Of a stretch of 64,000 nucleotides of DNA, positions 1-9,379 are shown in pieces. Made by a program: the position numbers and the translations under genes. Under the pieces are notes generated by a model. It worked only from the letters and a program-made list of their open reading frames with translations. It had not been told where the DNA came from and did no database searches. The DNA is from Qipengyuania sphaerica (lineage in GTDB: Bacteria; Pseudomonadota; Alphaproteobacteria; Sphingomonadales; Sphingomonadaceae), in NCBI RefSeq assembly GCF_019711595.1, contig NZ_JAIGNR010000004.1, positions 1 to 64,000 of the forward strand. Reading direction: 5' to 3'. Numbering within the stretch: the stretch's first letter is position 1; the number at the start of each line of letters is the position of its first letter.

Positions 1-61
1 GGCCGGTTTTTTCGGCGTAATACGCCCCCTTCGCCAGCCCGCCATCTGTGCGCTACATCCG

Positions 62-1141
62 GTGAAGCGTGGACCCGATGATGGTCCCGAAACGTTATCC
101 AAGCACACACGGCCTTCCGCGAAAGAAAACCGTCTTCCGCGACGATTGGGCCGCCCGGAGCAGGAGAATCCTGACAACCGGATGCAAAGATTACGAAATT
201 CGAGGCACATCGCACCCATGCCAGACAATCAAGAAGAAAGGATCGGGACGTCCGCAGGCCAGAAATCTGCCCCCCGGCCCAGTAAAGATTCGATCCAGAG
301 CGCCCGGCTCAAGGCCATCATGGCCGAATTGGACCGCCCGCTCGACGACGAGAAATGGACTTCCACCCCGCATGCGGGTGAACAGAGGAAGGCGCTCGGC
401 CTTCTCTCGCGCATCCGCAGGCATCGCAATCATCGTCGCGACCTCAAACGCGCACGCCGCGCCGCAGCATCGGTGTACAAGGTCAAGCCGAAGCTATCGA
501 CGCGCAAGCGCGCGTCCATCATGCTCGGTACGGGTGCGATGGGCCTCGCGGCATTTACCGGACCTCCGGTGGCAAAGGACAAGGCCAAGCTGTCCGCGCC
601 GATTTCGACGCAGGTCAGCGAACTCAATGATATCCGCAAACCCGCCCACCTCCTGAAGGCCAGCGAAGAGTTCAAGCAGGCGCTGATCGAGGAAGAAGGC
701 GTTCGCTACACCGTTTATCGCGACGTGGCCGGATATCCGACGGTGGGCGTCGGCCATCTGGTCCGCCCGGCCGACAATCTGCGCGTGGGCGACCGCATAT
801 CCGACGAGCAGGTTCTCGACTTCCTCGAGCAGGATCTCGTGACGGCCGAACGCGGCGTACGGATACTGGTCGGCGATCTTCCGCTGCACCAGCACGAATT
901 CGATGCTCTTCTCGACCTCGTATATAACGTTGGCCTCGGCAATGTGTCCGAACGTGAAAGTCCGCGCCTCAACGAGGCGATCAAGGCCGCCGACTACGAT
1001 GGCATCGCGAAGGAGCTCGACTATACGCATGCTGCCGGCAAGGTGGCCCGTGGCCTCGAATTCCGTTCCGAACGCCGCGCCAAGATATTCATGGATGCTT
1101 CCTATGAGGATCCACGCGAGGCTAGAAGCACCATAGGCTAA
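62..1141 (+). CDS. GH24 phage-type lysozyme (muramidase) with long basic N-terminal extension
   Basis: The C-terminal part (about residues 200-345) is a T4-lysozyme-type glycoside hydrolase family 24 domain that would cleave the MurNAc-GlcNAc bond of peptidoglycan. The catalytic triad spacing of T4 lysozyme (Glu, then Asp 9 and Thr 15 residues later) is reproduced by E212, D221 and T227, followed by GVGH. Residues 1-150 are unlike the family: charged, disordered-looking, with an Arg/His-rich stretch at 115-135, then a hydrophobic segment at about 151-168 that could be a membrane anchor or signal-anchor. The first start is a GTG at 62 without a clear ribosome site; in-frame ATGs at 182 and 218 are alternatives that keep the anchor and domain. 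There are no phage neighbours, so a cell-wall remodelling or endogenous endolysin role is likelier than a prophage lysin. Domain assignment is firm; start and role are not. Confidence 0.8.
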   Translation: MKRGPDDGPETLSKHTRPSAKENRLPRRLGRPEQENPDNRMQRLRNSRHIAPMPDNQEERIGTSAGQKSAPRPSKDSIQSARLKAIMAELDRPLDDEKWTSTPHAGEQRKALGLLSRIRRHRNHRRDLKRARRAAASVYKVKPKLSTRKRASIMLGTGAMGLAAFTGPPVAKDKAKLSAPISTQVSELNDIRKPAHLLKASEEFKQALIEEEGVRYTVYRDVAGYPTVGVGHLVRPADNLRVGDRISDEQVLDFLEQDLVTAERGVRILVGDLPLHQHEFDALLDLVYNVGLGNVSERESPRLNEAIKAADYDGIAKELDYTHAAGKVARGLEFRSERRAKIFMDASYEDPREARSTIG

Positions 1142-1248
1142 GCACGAGCCGCGGCAGGATCTTCCGTCTTGGACTGCCGTGTGTCGCGATCTTCTCGAAT
1201 AGCGATCCCACCGCAAACGCATTGCATCGTCGATCGGACGGCAGACCA

Positions 1249-1788
1249 GTGACCCACCGACTTTTCTTCGGAATAAAGCCGCCCCGCCCCATCCGGGCAG
1301 CATTGCTCGACATCATGCAGGAAGTGGACAACGCGCGCTGGCAGGACGACGGCCAGCTTCACCTGACGCTGCGCTATATCGGTGAAGTGGATGCACACAC
1401 GGCAGACGACATTGCCGAGGCTGCCACGAAGCTCGATTTCGATCCGTTCGAGCTTACGATCGCAAGCACCGGTATCTTCGAGCGCAAATCCACCCCGACG
1501 ACGCTCTGGGCAGGCGTTGCCCCTTCACCCGGGCTCACGAGGCTGCAAGCGAAGATCGAGCGCCTGTGCCAACGTTGCGGCATCCCGGCAGAGACCCGCA
1601 AGTTCACCCCTCACATCACGCTGGCGCGGCTCAATTCCTCTGCTGGTCCGGTCGGCCCGTTCCTTGCACGCCACGCGGGGCTGCACCTTGGACCATGGCA
1701 GGTAGAGGACTATATCCTCTACGAGAGCACTCTGCGGCAGCAAGGCTCGCTTTACGAACCGATTGTTACCTATTGCGCAAGGACATGA
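1249..1788 (+). CDS. thpR: RNA 2',3'-cyclic phosphodiesterase (2H family, LigT-like)
   Basis: A two-histidine phosphoesterase of the LigT/ThpR family, which opens 2',3'-cyclic phosphates at RNA ends. Starting from GTG 1249 the protein is 179 residues, the usual length, and opens with THRLFFGIKPP as family members do. The paired catalytic motifs are HLTL at H38-T40 and HITL at H122-T124. A TTG at 1222 is also in frame, but the extra nine residues are not family-like, so 1249 was chosen. The stop codon overlaps the start of the downstream lipoprotein gene in an ATGATGA arrangement, implying coupled translation. Cytoplasmic enzyme; the physiological RNA substrate is not known from sequence. Confidence 0.88.
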   Translation: MTHRLFFGIKPPRPIRAALLDIMQEVDNARWQDDGQLHLTLRYIGEVDAHTADDIAEAATKLDFDPFELTIASTGIFERKSTPTTLWAGVAPSPGLTRLQAKIERLCQRCGIPAETRKFTPHITLARLNSSAGPVGPFLARHAGLHLGPWQVEDYILYESTLRQQGSLYEPIVTYCART

Positions 1789-2426
1789 TGAACCCTCGCC
1801 CCCTTCCCCTCCTGCTTTGCGGTGCGCTGGCCGTCGCCTGTTCGCCGGTTACCAACGAGCAGACTGCGGAAGACCCAGCGCGCCAGCGGCTGCTGCAGAC
1901 CGTGGAAGCCGAATCCTCACCCGATCCGGCGGATAACTGCCTGCTGATGGTCTGGTCGGAACAGGAAGAGCCCGACATCGAATTCGACCGTGCACACGAT
2001 GCGGTCAAGGGCGGCGCCGTTTCCTGTGCAACCGGGGCCAGCCCGAGCCAGTTCGAGGCGGCCATATCCGCCCTTCGCGAAGCTGCGAGCAGCGGCAACA
2101 AGGCGCGGCTGCTCGAACACCTCGGCATCCCCCTCCTCTACATCACAGACGAGGGCGAGCGCCGCGAACTGACCGAAGACCAGGTCGACGAGTTGTTCGA
2201 CGAGGTCTTCGATGCACGGATGCTGGACATGCTCCAGCGGCTCGACCTCTCGCAAATGACCGTCGAGAAGGACCAGGGCGCCTTTTTCGAACTGGGTTCG
2301 CTGTGGCTGGTCGTCGACGATAGCGGCCAGCCGAGGGTCATGACCGTCAATCGCCAGGCGCTAGCAGAAGCTGCTGTTGCCGCCCGCGAGCAGGCGGAGC
2401 GCGGCGAGGGAACCCGGCTCGACTAG
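1788..2426 (+). CDS. putative lipoprotein of unknown function
   Basis: A 212-residue protein with a lipoprotein-like N-terminus: basic PRP, a hydrophobic LLLCGALAVA stretch and a candidate lipidated Cys at about residue 18 (AVAC, a permissive lipobox). The mature part is acidic and helical with a C-terminal run of Ala/Glu-rich sequence, and it contains two further cysteines in CLLMVWSEQ and SCATG that may pair in the periplasm. No family is recognised. Two adjacent ATGs (1785 and 1788) overlap the thpR stop; 1788 gives the better distance to an AAGGA at 1779-1783. It probably shares a transcript with thpR. Confidence 0.6.
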   Translation: MNPRPLPLLLCGALAVACSPVTNEQTAEDPARQRLLQTVEAESSPDPADNCLLMVWSEQEEPDIEFDRAHDAVKGGAVSCATGASPSQFEAAISALREAASSGNKARLLEHLGIPLLYITDEGERRELTEDQVDELFDEVFDARMLDMLQRLDLSQMTVEKDQGAFFELGSLWLVVDDSGQPRVMTVNRQALAEAAVAAREQAERGEGTRLD

Positions 2427-2584
2427 AACCGGCTCCTGCAGTTCGCAGACCAAAATCGCCTGTTGGGCGGCAGCGAACTTGCCCTTCCCCTTTATATCCG
2501 CTTCGGGCAGGTCGTCGCAATTGCAACCGATGTGCCTCCTCGCGCGTTGGAACCATACGCATTCGCAAGAAAAATGGAGAGACC

Positions 2585-4837
2585 ATGAAGGCCCAAATCC
2601 TGGCCACCACTGCCGCCGCCGCACTTCTTTCTGCCTGCACCACCGCACCCGGAGGAGAAATGGACCCGATCGCCGACGCCGCCGTAGATGCCGCCGTATC
2701 GATCCCCAAGGGCACCGGCTATTTCGCCACCGAGAGCACGCTCCCGTTCAAGACGCCCGATTTCCGCGAGATTTCCGACGAGGACTACCTGCCCGCGTTC
2801 GAGCAGGCGATGGCAATCCAGAAGGCCGAAGTGGCCGCAATCAAGGCCAACCCGGCTGCGCCCACTTTCGAGAACACGATCGTCGCGCTGGAAAAGTCGG
2901 GCCGGATGCTTTCGCGCGTTTCCGCCGTGTTCGGAATCTACACCGGCTCCAACACCAACGACCGCCTGAAGGAAATCGATACCGAGATCAGCCCGGCCCT
3001 GACCGCGCATTACGATTCGATCAATCTGGACCCCGCTCTCTTCGCCCGCGTGAAGGCTGTCTATGACAACCGCGCGGCAATGACGATGACGCCGGAGGAC
3101 GCAGCGCTTCTCGAAGACACCTACGCTGACATGGTGCATTCCGGTGCGCTGCTGACCGACGCCCAGCGTGATCGGGTCAAGGCAATCAACGGCGAACTGT
3201 CGCGCCTGACCACCGAAGCCGGCCAGGCATTCGCCAACGCGATGGCCGACCAGCCGGTCTTCTTCGACACTCGCGAAGAACTGGCAGGCCTGTCGGAGGC
3301 CGATATCCAGGCCGCGGCCGATCGTGCAGCCGAGAACGGCCAGCCGGGCAAGTTCGCCCTCGCCCTTCAAAACACCACGCAGCAACCGCTGCTTCCGAAC
3401 ATGAGCAATCGCGCCGCACGCGAAAAGCTGTTCATGGCGAGCTATCACCGCGCCGACGGCACGACCGATATCGACACCCGCGCATTGATTGCGCAGATTG
3501 CCAAACTCCGCGCCGAAAAGGCCGCGCTGTTCGGGGCGCCGGATTGGGCGACTTACGCGATGTGGGACCGCATGGCCGAAAAGCCCAAGACCGCGCTCGA
3601 TTTCATGGAGCAGATGGTCCCGCCGCTTGCCGCCACGCAGCGCCGCGAAGCAGCGATCCTCAACGAGGCAATCAGGGCCGACGGCTTCGACTTCGAGGTC
3701 AAGCCGTGGGACTGGTATCGCTATTCCAACCGCATCAAGGCCGAGCAGTACGAGCTCGACCAGGATGCGATGATGGAATATTTCCAGCTCGACAAGGTGC
3801 TGGAGGACGGCGTCTTCTACATGGCCGAAAAGCTCTACGGCCTGACCTTCGAGCGTCGTAGCGACATCCCGACCTGGCACCCCGATGTCTGGACCTACAC
3901 CGTGTTCGACCGTGACGGCAGCGAACTTGGCCTGTTCTATTTCGACCCCTTCCAGCGCCCGTCGAAACGTGGCGGTGCATGGATGGGCAATCTGGTCGAG
4001 CAGACCAAGCTGTGGGGCACCAAGCCGGTGATCTACAACGTCCTCAACATCACCAAGGCTCCCGAAGGCGAGGTGCAGCTGGCGACCTATGACAATGTGG
4101 AGACCATCTTCCACGAGTTCGGCCACGCGCTGCACGGCTTCTTCGCCGACCAGCGTTACGAGAGCTTGTCGGGTACGAACACGGCCCGCGACTTCGTGGA
4201 ATATCCCAGCCAGGTCCACGAGATGTGGGCGGTCTGGCCCGAAGTGCTGCGCAATTATGCCAAGCATTACGAAACGGGCGAGACGATCCCGCAGGCGATG
4301 ATCGACAAGATCGACGCTGCCTCCAAGTTCAACCAGGGCTACGACTTCGGCGAAACGCTCGAAGCGGCGCTACTCGACATGAAGTGGGCAGCTCTGTCGC
4401 CTGCCGAGGCTGCCGCGCTCGATACACCGGAAAAGGTCGATGCCTTTGAACGCAACGCGCTGGAGGAGCTCGGACTGGAAGTCGATCTCGTGCCGCCGCG
4501 CTATCGCAGCACCTACTTCAATCACATTTTCAGCAGCCCGACGGGCTATTCGGCAGGTTATTACAGCTATCTGTGGACGCAGATGCTCGACCATGACAGC
4601 CGCAAGTGGTTCCGCGACAATGGCGGGCTGACGCGGGAAAATGGCGATCATTACCGCGCCACCGTTCTCAGCCGCGGCGGGACGATGGACTATTTCACCA
4701 TGTTCCAGAACTTCGCCGGTCGTCGCCCGGATGTGACCCCGATGCTGCAGGCGCTTGGCCTCGTAGCAGGCGATGCGTCCGCAGAAAGCGGCGTATCGGA
4801 CGATGGCGGTGCCATGGGATCGACCACCGGAAACTGA
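2585..4837 (+). CDS. dcp: M3-family peptidyl-dipeptidase (Dcp-like), lipoprotein
   Basis: A zinc metallopeptidase of family M3 (peptidyl-dipeptidase Dcp / oligopeptidase A group) that removes dipeptides or cleaves short peptides. The zinc motif HEFGH is at residues 510-514 and the third ligand is the Glu of VEYPSQ at residue 539, with the conserved YSAGYYSYLW segment further on that lines the substrate cleft. Length (750 residues) is somewhat above the usual 680-720 because of an N-terminal export region: hydrophobic residues 3-16 then LLSAC, a good lipobox with lipid Cys 18. The enzyme is therefore expected at the periplasmic membrane face. A 158-bp gap separates it from the upstream lipoprotein. 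The C-terminus has a short Ser/Gly-rich tail. The ATG at 2585 follows GGAGAG. Confidence 0.92.
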   Translation: MKAQILATTAAAALLSACTTAPGGEMDPIADAAVDAAVSIPKGTGYFATESTLPFKTPDFREISDEDYLPAFEQAMAIQKAEVAAIKANPAAPTFENTIVALEKSGRMLSRVSAVFGIYTGSNTNDRLKEIDTEISPALTAHYDSINLDPALFARVKAVYDNRAAMTMTPEDAALLEDTYADMVHSGALLTDAQRDRVKAINGELSRLTTEAGQAFANAMADQPVFFDTREELAGLSEADIQAAADRAAENGQPGKFALALQNTTQQPLLPNMSNRAAREKLFMASYHRADGTTDIDTRALIAQIAKLRAEKAALFGAPDWATYAMWDRMAEKPKTALDFMEQMVPPLAATQRREAAILNEAIRADGFDFEVKPWDWYRYSNRIKAEQYELDQDAMMEYFQLDKVLEDGVFYMAEKLYGLTFERRSDIPTWHPDVWTYTVFDRDGSELGLFYFDPFQRPSKRGGAWMGNLVEQTKLWGTKPVIYNVLNITKAPEGEVQLATYDNVETIFHEFGHALHGFFADQRYESLSGTNTARDFVEYPSQVHEMWAVWPEVLRNYAKHYETGETIPQAMIDKIDAASKFNQGYDFGETLEAALLDMKWAALSPAEAAALDTPEKVDAFERNALEELGLEVDLVPPRYRSTYFNHIFSSPTGYSAGYYSYLWTQMLDHDSRKWFRDNGGLTRENGDHYRATVLSRGGTMDYFTMFQNFAGRRPDVTPMLQALGLVAGDASAESGVSDDGGAMGSTTGN

Positions 4838-4862
4838 CGGATTTCGATGTCCGAATTGGGGG

Positions 4863-5585
4863 TCAGGTCGCTATCAGCGCCCTGGCCCCTTTTTCGTGGA
4901 CCCAGCGGGCATTTACGCCCCAGGTCCGCGAGATCCGGTCTTCGCTGAGAGCTTCCAAGGGTTCGCCGTCAGCTACCATTCTGCCCTCTTCCAGCACCAG
5001 CACCCGGTCTGCATGGTTCATCGCCATGGCAAGGTCGTGCAGCACCAGAACTACGCCCGTCCCGCGATCTGCTGCGGCGCGCAGGTGGCGGATGAGCGCG
5101 TTCTGGTGTGCAAGATCGAGCGCGGCGAGCGGTTCGTCGGCGAGTATCCAGTCGGGCTGCCCCGCGAGAACGCGGGCAAGCAGCACGCGCGCCTGTTCGC
5201 CGCCCGACAGGGCCTGGGCGCGGCGGTCTTCATACCCTGCAAGGTCGAGCGCCTCGATCGCGGCATCGACCGGCTCGCGCGCCTGGTCTCGCCAGGGTAT
5301 GCGGCCCAGCTCGACGATGGAGCGCACGGTCACGTCCCATGCGATTTCGGGCGCCTGCGGCAGGTATCCGATGCGGCGGGCGCGGTCGGCCAATCCGGCA
5401 TGAAGTGTCCCGCCAAGAGCCACCGAACCCTCGTCGCGATCGAGCAATCCGGCGAGCGCCAGCAGCAGCGATGACTTGCCGGCCCCGTTGGGCCCGCAGA
5501 TCGCCGTCACATCGCCGGGTCTCAGCGAACAGGTCACGCCATCGAGACGTCCCGCAATCGACAGGCCTTGCGCTTCGAGAATCAT
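4863..5585 (-). CDS. btuD: cobalamin ABC transporter ATP-binding protein
   Basis: A cytoplasmic ATPase of the FecE/BtuD group. It has Walker A GPNGAGKS at residues 31-38, a Q-loop Q77, signature LSGGE at 126-130, Walker B ILADE at 147-151 and an H-loop His in VLVLHDLAM. It is the last gene of the riboswitch-controlled btuB-btuF-btuC-btuD operon; its ATG overlaps the btuC stop (ATGA), so subunit synthesis is coupled. By domain alone it could serve iron-siderophore or haem uptake, but the B12 riboswitch at the head of the operon fixes the substrate as a corrinoid. It ends 26 bp from the convergent dcp gene. Confidence 0.88.
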   Translation of the reverse strand: MILEAQGLSIAGRLDGVTCSLRPGDVTAICGPNGAGKSSLLLALAGLLDRDEGSVALGGTLHAGLADRARRIGYLPQAPEIAWDVTVRSIVELGRIPWRDQAREPVDAAIEALDLAGYEDRRAQALSGGEQARVLLARVLAGQPDWILADEPLAALDLAHQNALIRHLRAAADRGTGVVLVLHDLAMAMNHADRVLVLEEGRMVADGEPLEALSEDRISRTWGVNARWVHEKGARALIAT

Positions 5586-6535
5586 GCAAGCCCCCTACGC
5601 ATCCGCAGCAGCAGCCAGAGGAAGAAGGGCGCGCCAAGCAGGCTGAGCGCGATTCCGAGCCTGAGTTCGGTGACCAGCGGCAGGATGCGCACCAGTGAAT
5701 CCGCGACGAGAACCAGAAGCGCACCTGCCAAAGCACTCGGCAGGATCAGTTGCGACGGCCGCCGGTCGGTCAGCGGGCGCACGAGGTGCGGGACAATCAG
5801 CCCGACGAAGCCGATGATACCAGCCACCGCCACGCTTGCGCCCACCGTCAGGCCGATGCCGAGGATGAGCAGCCAGAGCAGTCGCGAACTGTCGATGCCA
5901 AGCGAACGCGCGACCGGTTCGCCCAGTGTGAGAGCGTCGAGCGAGCGCCCTGTGCGCCAGAGCAGAAAAACGCCTAATGCCACCAGGGGCGCGGCGATCC
6001 ACACTTCGCGCCAGCTGCGGTCGGTCAGCGCGCCGTTGAGCCAAAGCACGATCTCGCTCATCGCGAAGGCATTCGGCGCCATGCTGATGGCAAAAGCGGT
6101 GAGAGCGCCTGCGAGGCTCGCCACCATCAGTCCCGCGAGTGTGAACAGGGCGATGCCCCCGGTACGTCCGGCTATTGCAGCGAGTAGCGCCATCGCCCCG
6201 CCAGCGCCGATCAGCGCGAAAAGCGGCAGCAGCCATGCACTGGCGGCAAAACCGAACCACAGCGCGACCACCGCTCCCAGCGCCGCGCCGGGCGCAATCC
6301 CGAACAGGCCCGGATCGGCGAGCGGATTACGCAGGTAGCCCTGCATGGCCGCCCCGGCCGCTCCCAACCCGCCGCCCACTATGATTGCCAGCATGGCGCG
6401 CGGCAGGCGCAGTTCGCTGAGGATCAGAACGGCATTCGGTGTTGCAGCGGGATCGATCCATACGCGCCCGGCCAGTAGCGAAAGCGGTAGCGCGATCAGC
6501 AGGAGACCCGCGAAGACAAGCGAGGCGCGTTTCAC
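5582..6535 (-). CDS. btuC: cobalamin ABC transporter permease
   Basis: An integral membrane permease of the FecCD/BtuC family, 317 residues with about nine to ten hydrophobic segments. Family landmarks are GAAMQGYLRNPLADPGLFGI near residues 60-80 and GFVGLIVPHLVRP in the C-terminal half, the cytoplasmic loop that contacts BtuD. The GTG at 6535 was chosen because it overlaps the btuF stop (GTGA) and directly precedes the first transmembrane helix; an upstream ATG at 6598 would add 21 residues lying inside btuF. Function: inner-membrane passage of vitamin B12 delivered by BtuF. Confidence 0.88.
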   Translation of the reverse strand: MKRASLVFAGLLLIALPLSLLAGRVWIDPAATPNAVLILSELRLPRAMLAIIVGGGLGAAGAAMQGYLRNPLADPGLFGIAPGAALGAVVALWFGFAASAWLLPLFALIGAGGAMALLAAIAGRTGGIALFTLAGLMVASLAGALTAFAISMAPNAFAMSEIVLWLNGALTDRSWREVWIAAPLVALGVFLLWRTGRSLDALTLGEPVARSLGIDSSRLLWLLILGIGLTVGASVAVAGIIGFVGLIVPHLVRPLTDRRPSQLILPSALAGALLVLVADSLVRILPLVTELRLGIALSLLGAPFFLWLLLRMRRGLA

Positions 6536-7338
6536 GATGCATCCTTTCGGATATCGGCCAGGCGCCGTGCGGCACGGATGATCGTCGGGCCGCCGCAATA
6601 GATGAGGCGCGTATCGAAACTCTCGCGGCGCATTCCCACGACCTCGTCCAGCACCGGATGGCGCTGGCCGGTCTCGCCGCCCGCCACCAGCAGGACCTCC
6701 GGCGGATCGGCCACGACTTGCTCGAGAGAGAGATAATCCGCCTGCGCCATCCCTCGGCTTGCCGAGTAGCTGCGAAATCCGGTGCGCCGCAGCAGGTCGC
6801 TGACGAGCGAGGCTTCGCCCGGAACGATGCCGCCCGGCTGCCAGAGTGCAGCCTCGAGTGGGGTGCCCGACCCTTGAGCGAGTTCGAGGGCTTGCTCGAT
6901 ATCGCGCACCAGTGTCTCGCCCGCTGCTCGGTCGCCCGCCATTTCGGCCAGCGCGCGAACCTGCTCCAGGCTATCCTCCACGCTCGCCGTATTGCCGAAT
7001 GCCTCGACCCGTAGGCCGAGATCTTCGAGCGCAGATCGCGTGGCAGGCGCGATGAATGTGCTCGCCACCACTATATCCGGATCGAGCGCGAGGATTTCCT
7101 CGACCGTGCCCCCGGTCGCCGCGAAACGCGCGGCGTCGTCCGGATCCATCGAACTGGCCCTGGGGTCCTTGCTGTAATGCGAGATGGCCAGCAACTGGCC
7201 GGGTGCAGCCATTTCGGCAAGGATTGCATCGGTGCAGGGATTGAGGCTCACGATGGTAGGCCGCTCGCTGGCCCGGCGGTCCCCCTCCGCCCCGCATCCT
7301 GCAAGCAGCAGGGCCGCGAGGGGTAGCAGGCGGATCAC
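6532..7338 (-). CDS. btuF: cobalamin-binding periplasmic lipoprotein (BtuF-like)
   Basis: A substrate-binding protein of the BtuF/FepB (cluster A-II) type, 268 residues, with two lobes and a long helical linker. The N-terminus MIRLLPLAALLLAGC is a lipoprotein signal with lipid Cys 15, so the protein is tethered to the periplasmic face rather than free. IVSLNPCTDAIL near residue 30 is the typical first strand and helix of the family. The GTG start at 7338 overlaps the btuB stop codon and the gene ends overlapping btuC. It would hand B12 from the outer-membrane receptor to BtuC2D2. Confidence 0.85.
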   Translation of the reverse strand: MIRLLPLAALLLAGCGAEGDRRASERPTIVSLNPCTDAILAEMAAPGQLLAISHYSKDPRASSMDPDDAARFAATGGTVEEILALDPDIVVASTFIAPATRSALEDLGLRVEAFGNTASVEDSLEQVRALAEMAGDRAAGETLVRDIEQALELAQGSGTPLEAALWQPGGIVPGEASLVSDLLRRTGFRSYSASRGMAQADYLSLEQVVADPPEVLLVAGGETGQRHPVLDEVVGMRRESFDTRLIYCGGPTIIRAARRLADIRKDAS

Positions 7339-9281
7339 ATCCGCGCCCTCACCCCGGCGAAGACGCCCCTTCCGGCCGTGCCATAGCCCGCGACCGTCTG
7401 GTAATCCGCATCGAGCACATTCTCGATCCGGCCGAAGACTTCGAGATGGTCACCCACCTCCTGCGTGGCCCGCACGTCGAGCACTTCGTACCCGCCGAGG
7501 CGGGTGAAATTGCCGTTGTCATCATAGCTCGACCCCACGATGCGCAAATCCGCGCCGAGGCCGAGCCCGAAATCGCTCTGCCAGTCGGCGAACAGCGTGC
7601 CGAAATGGCGCGGACGGCGAGCGAGGTCATTGCCGCTCTCGCGATCTTCGGCATCGACGAAGCTGTAGACGCCCGAAAGGCGGAGCCCATCGGTCAGGTC
7701 ATAGCCTGCCTCCGCCTCGATCCCCTGTGCGCGGGCGCGGCCGGTGTTCTCGTAGAAACCGAAGCGGCCATCCTCGCACAGAGCGGGCGGGCTTGCGCTG
7801 AAGCAGCTGGTGTAGCCGATCAGATCCTCGCTCTCGCGGCGGAAGCCAGTGAGCGCGAGGTGCAAACCGCTCCCGCGCTGCCCCCTCTCGATGCCGAGAT
7901 CGAAGCTGGCGCTGTGCTCGGGCACAAGCGCCTCGTTCCCGTAGTCTGAATAGAGCTGGTAGAGCGTGGGCGCCTTGTAGCCTTCGCCAAGGCTCGCGCG
8001 CACACGCCAGTCGCGGCGGAACTGGTAGCTGAGATCGCCGCCGAATGTTGCTTCGGTCCCGAAATCCTCGTGGTCGTCTATTCGGCCGCCGACATGGACG
8101 GCGAGCGGTCCCAGCACCCAGCCGAGCTGCGCATAGGCCCCGCTGGTGCTCGTGTCGGCGGGCGCGTCGAAGCTGGTGACATAGTCGCTCCACTCGTGCT
8201 CACCGCCGAATGCCGCGACTAGGCCGCCGAGCAGGCGGTATTCGCCGCGCAAGGCAAGGCGCTCGGAATGGCCGTCGCTGACGAAAGTCTCGGCGCCTGC
8301 GCCATTTCGGTTTACGCGCTCGGTATCGGCAAGGCTGTAGCTGGCGCGCAGCGTGAGGTCGTTTCCATACCAGGCGAGGCCGATATCGCCCCAATGGCGT
8401 GTGGTCTTTTGCGTGTCGTCGCTGTCGACGAGGCCGTAAGGCGGCGAGATGGAGAAGCCGTCGATCTCGAGGTCGCCCTCGCTGAAATTGGCGTGGGCGA
8501 AGGCTTCGAGCCGGTCGGTCAGGTCGACGAATGTGACCATGCCGAGCGCAAACTGCCGGAAACCGTCGGGTTCGGTGCCGCTTGCAGCAGCAGAAAAGCC
8601 GTCGGTCGAGAACCACGAGCCGGTGAGGCCATAGTAGACACCGTCATCGTCCACACCCGCCCCAACGCTGGCGAAGAGGGTATCGCGTGCTCCGTATTCC
8701 ACGCTGCCGCGCATGCCCGTCTCGGCGCGGGTAGAGATGTCGATCACCCCGCCGACCGCGTCCGATCCCCAGATGGTGCTGTTCGAACCGCGCAGTATGT
8801 CGAACTTGCCCATCGTGCCGGTGAGGAGATTGCCGAAGTCGAAACCGCCTGCGGGCGATGCCGGGTCCGACACGCGCACGCCGTCGACAAGCACAAGCAC
8901 CTGCTCGGCATTGGCGCCGCGGATATTCACGCCGGTAAAGCCGCCGGTTCCGCCATTGCGAGACAGCGAAAGGCCGGGTGTACGGCGCAGGGCGCGGGTT
9001 GGATCGGCCCCCTGGACGTTTTCGATTTCATCGCTTTGCAGGACAGTTACCGCCTGCCCGGTGTTGCGGATATCGGTCCCGAGGCCATTTGCGGTGACCG
9101 TTATCGTCTGGGCACGAATGCCAGGAAGAATGATCGCGCCCGTAGCCTCCGGCCCGGCGTCCTCCTCGATTTGCTCATCCTGCGCGGCAATGATGTCAGC
9201 CAGCGCATCTTCGGTCGAATCCTGCGCCATGGCAGGAACGGCCAGAGCCGAAGCCGAAAGGAAAAACAGGTATTTGTACAC
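7335..9281 (-). CDS. btuB: TonB-dependent outer-membrane cobalamin receptor
   Basis: A TonB-dependent beta-barrel receptor of 648 residues from the chosen start. A signal peptide (YKYLFFLSASALAVPAMA then QD) is followed by an acidic linker, a TonB-box-like TITVTA stretch, a plug domain with RALRRTPGLSLSRNGG, VNIRGANAEQVLVLVDGVRV and GSNSTIWGSDAVGGVIDI, then barrel strands to the end. The GTG at 9281 was chosen because GGAGG lies four bases upstream and it begins the signal peptide; an ATG at 9353 would add an implausible leader. The final residues GVFAGVRARM end in Met instead of the usual aromatic residue of an outer-membrane beta-signal. It is the first gene after the cobalamin riboswitch. 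Confidence 0.9.
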   Translation of the reverse strand: MYKYLFFLSASALAVPAMAQDSTEDALADIIAAQDEQIEEDAGPEATGAIILPGIRAQTITVTANGLGTDIRNTGQAVTVLQSDEIENVQGADPTRALRRTPGLSLSRNGGTGGFTGVNIRGANAEQVLVLVDGVRVSDPASPAGGFDFGNLLTGTMGKFDILRGSNSTIWGSDAVGGVIDISTRAETGMRGSVEYGARDTLFASVGAGVDDDGVYYGLTGSWFSTDGFSAAASGTEPDGFRQFALGMVTFVDLTDRLEAFAHANFSEGDLEIDGFSISPPYGLVDSDDTQKTTRHWGDIGLAWYGNDLTLRASYSLADTERVNRNGAGAETFVSDGHSERLALRGEYRLLGGLVAAFGGEHEWSDYVTSFDAPADTSTSGAYAQLGWVLGPLAVHVGGRIDDHEDFGTEATFGGDLSYQFRRDWRVRASLGEGYKAPTLYQLYSDYGNEALVPEHSASFDLGIERGQRGSGLHLALTGFRRESEDLIGYTSCFSASPPALCEDGRFGFYENTGRARAQGIEAEAGYDLTDGLRLSGVYSFVDAEDRESGNDLARRPRHFGTLFADWQSDFGLGLGADLRIVGSSYDDNGNFTRLGGYEVLDVRATQEVGDHLEVFGRIENVLDADYQTVAGYGTAGRGVFAGVRARM

Positions 9282-9379
9282 GAAACCTCCATCATGAACG
9301 CAACTGCCGTTCATGACGGAAGGAGGCGGGATTGCCTCTTCCCCGTATGCCATCGGTACACCCCGCCCGCGGCCGAACG

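Noticed and set aside
2492-4267. Long minus-strand frame of 591 codons
   Set aside because: It lies opposite the dcp gene, whose M3 zinc motif and lipobox are clear; the reverse frame is a GC-rich shadow without family resemblance.
4863-9281. Haem or siderophore uptake operon
   Set aside because: The transporter domains alone would allow it, but the cobalamin riboswitch before btuB points to B12.
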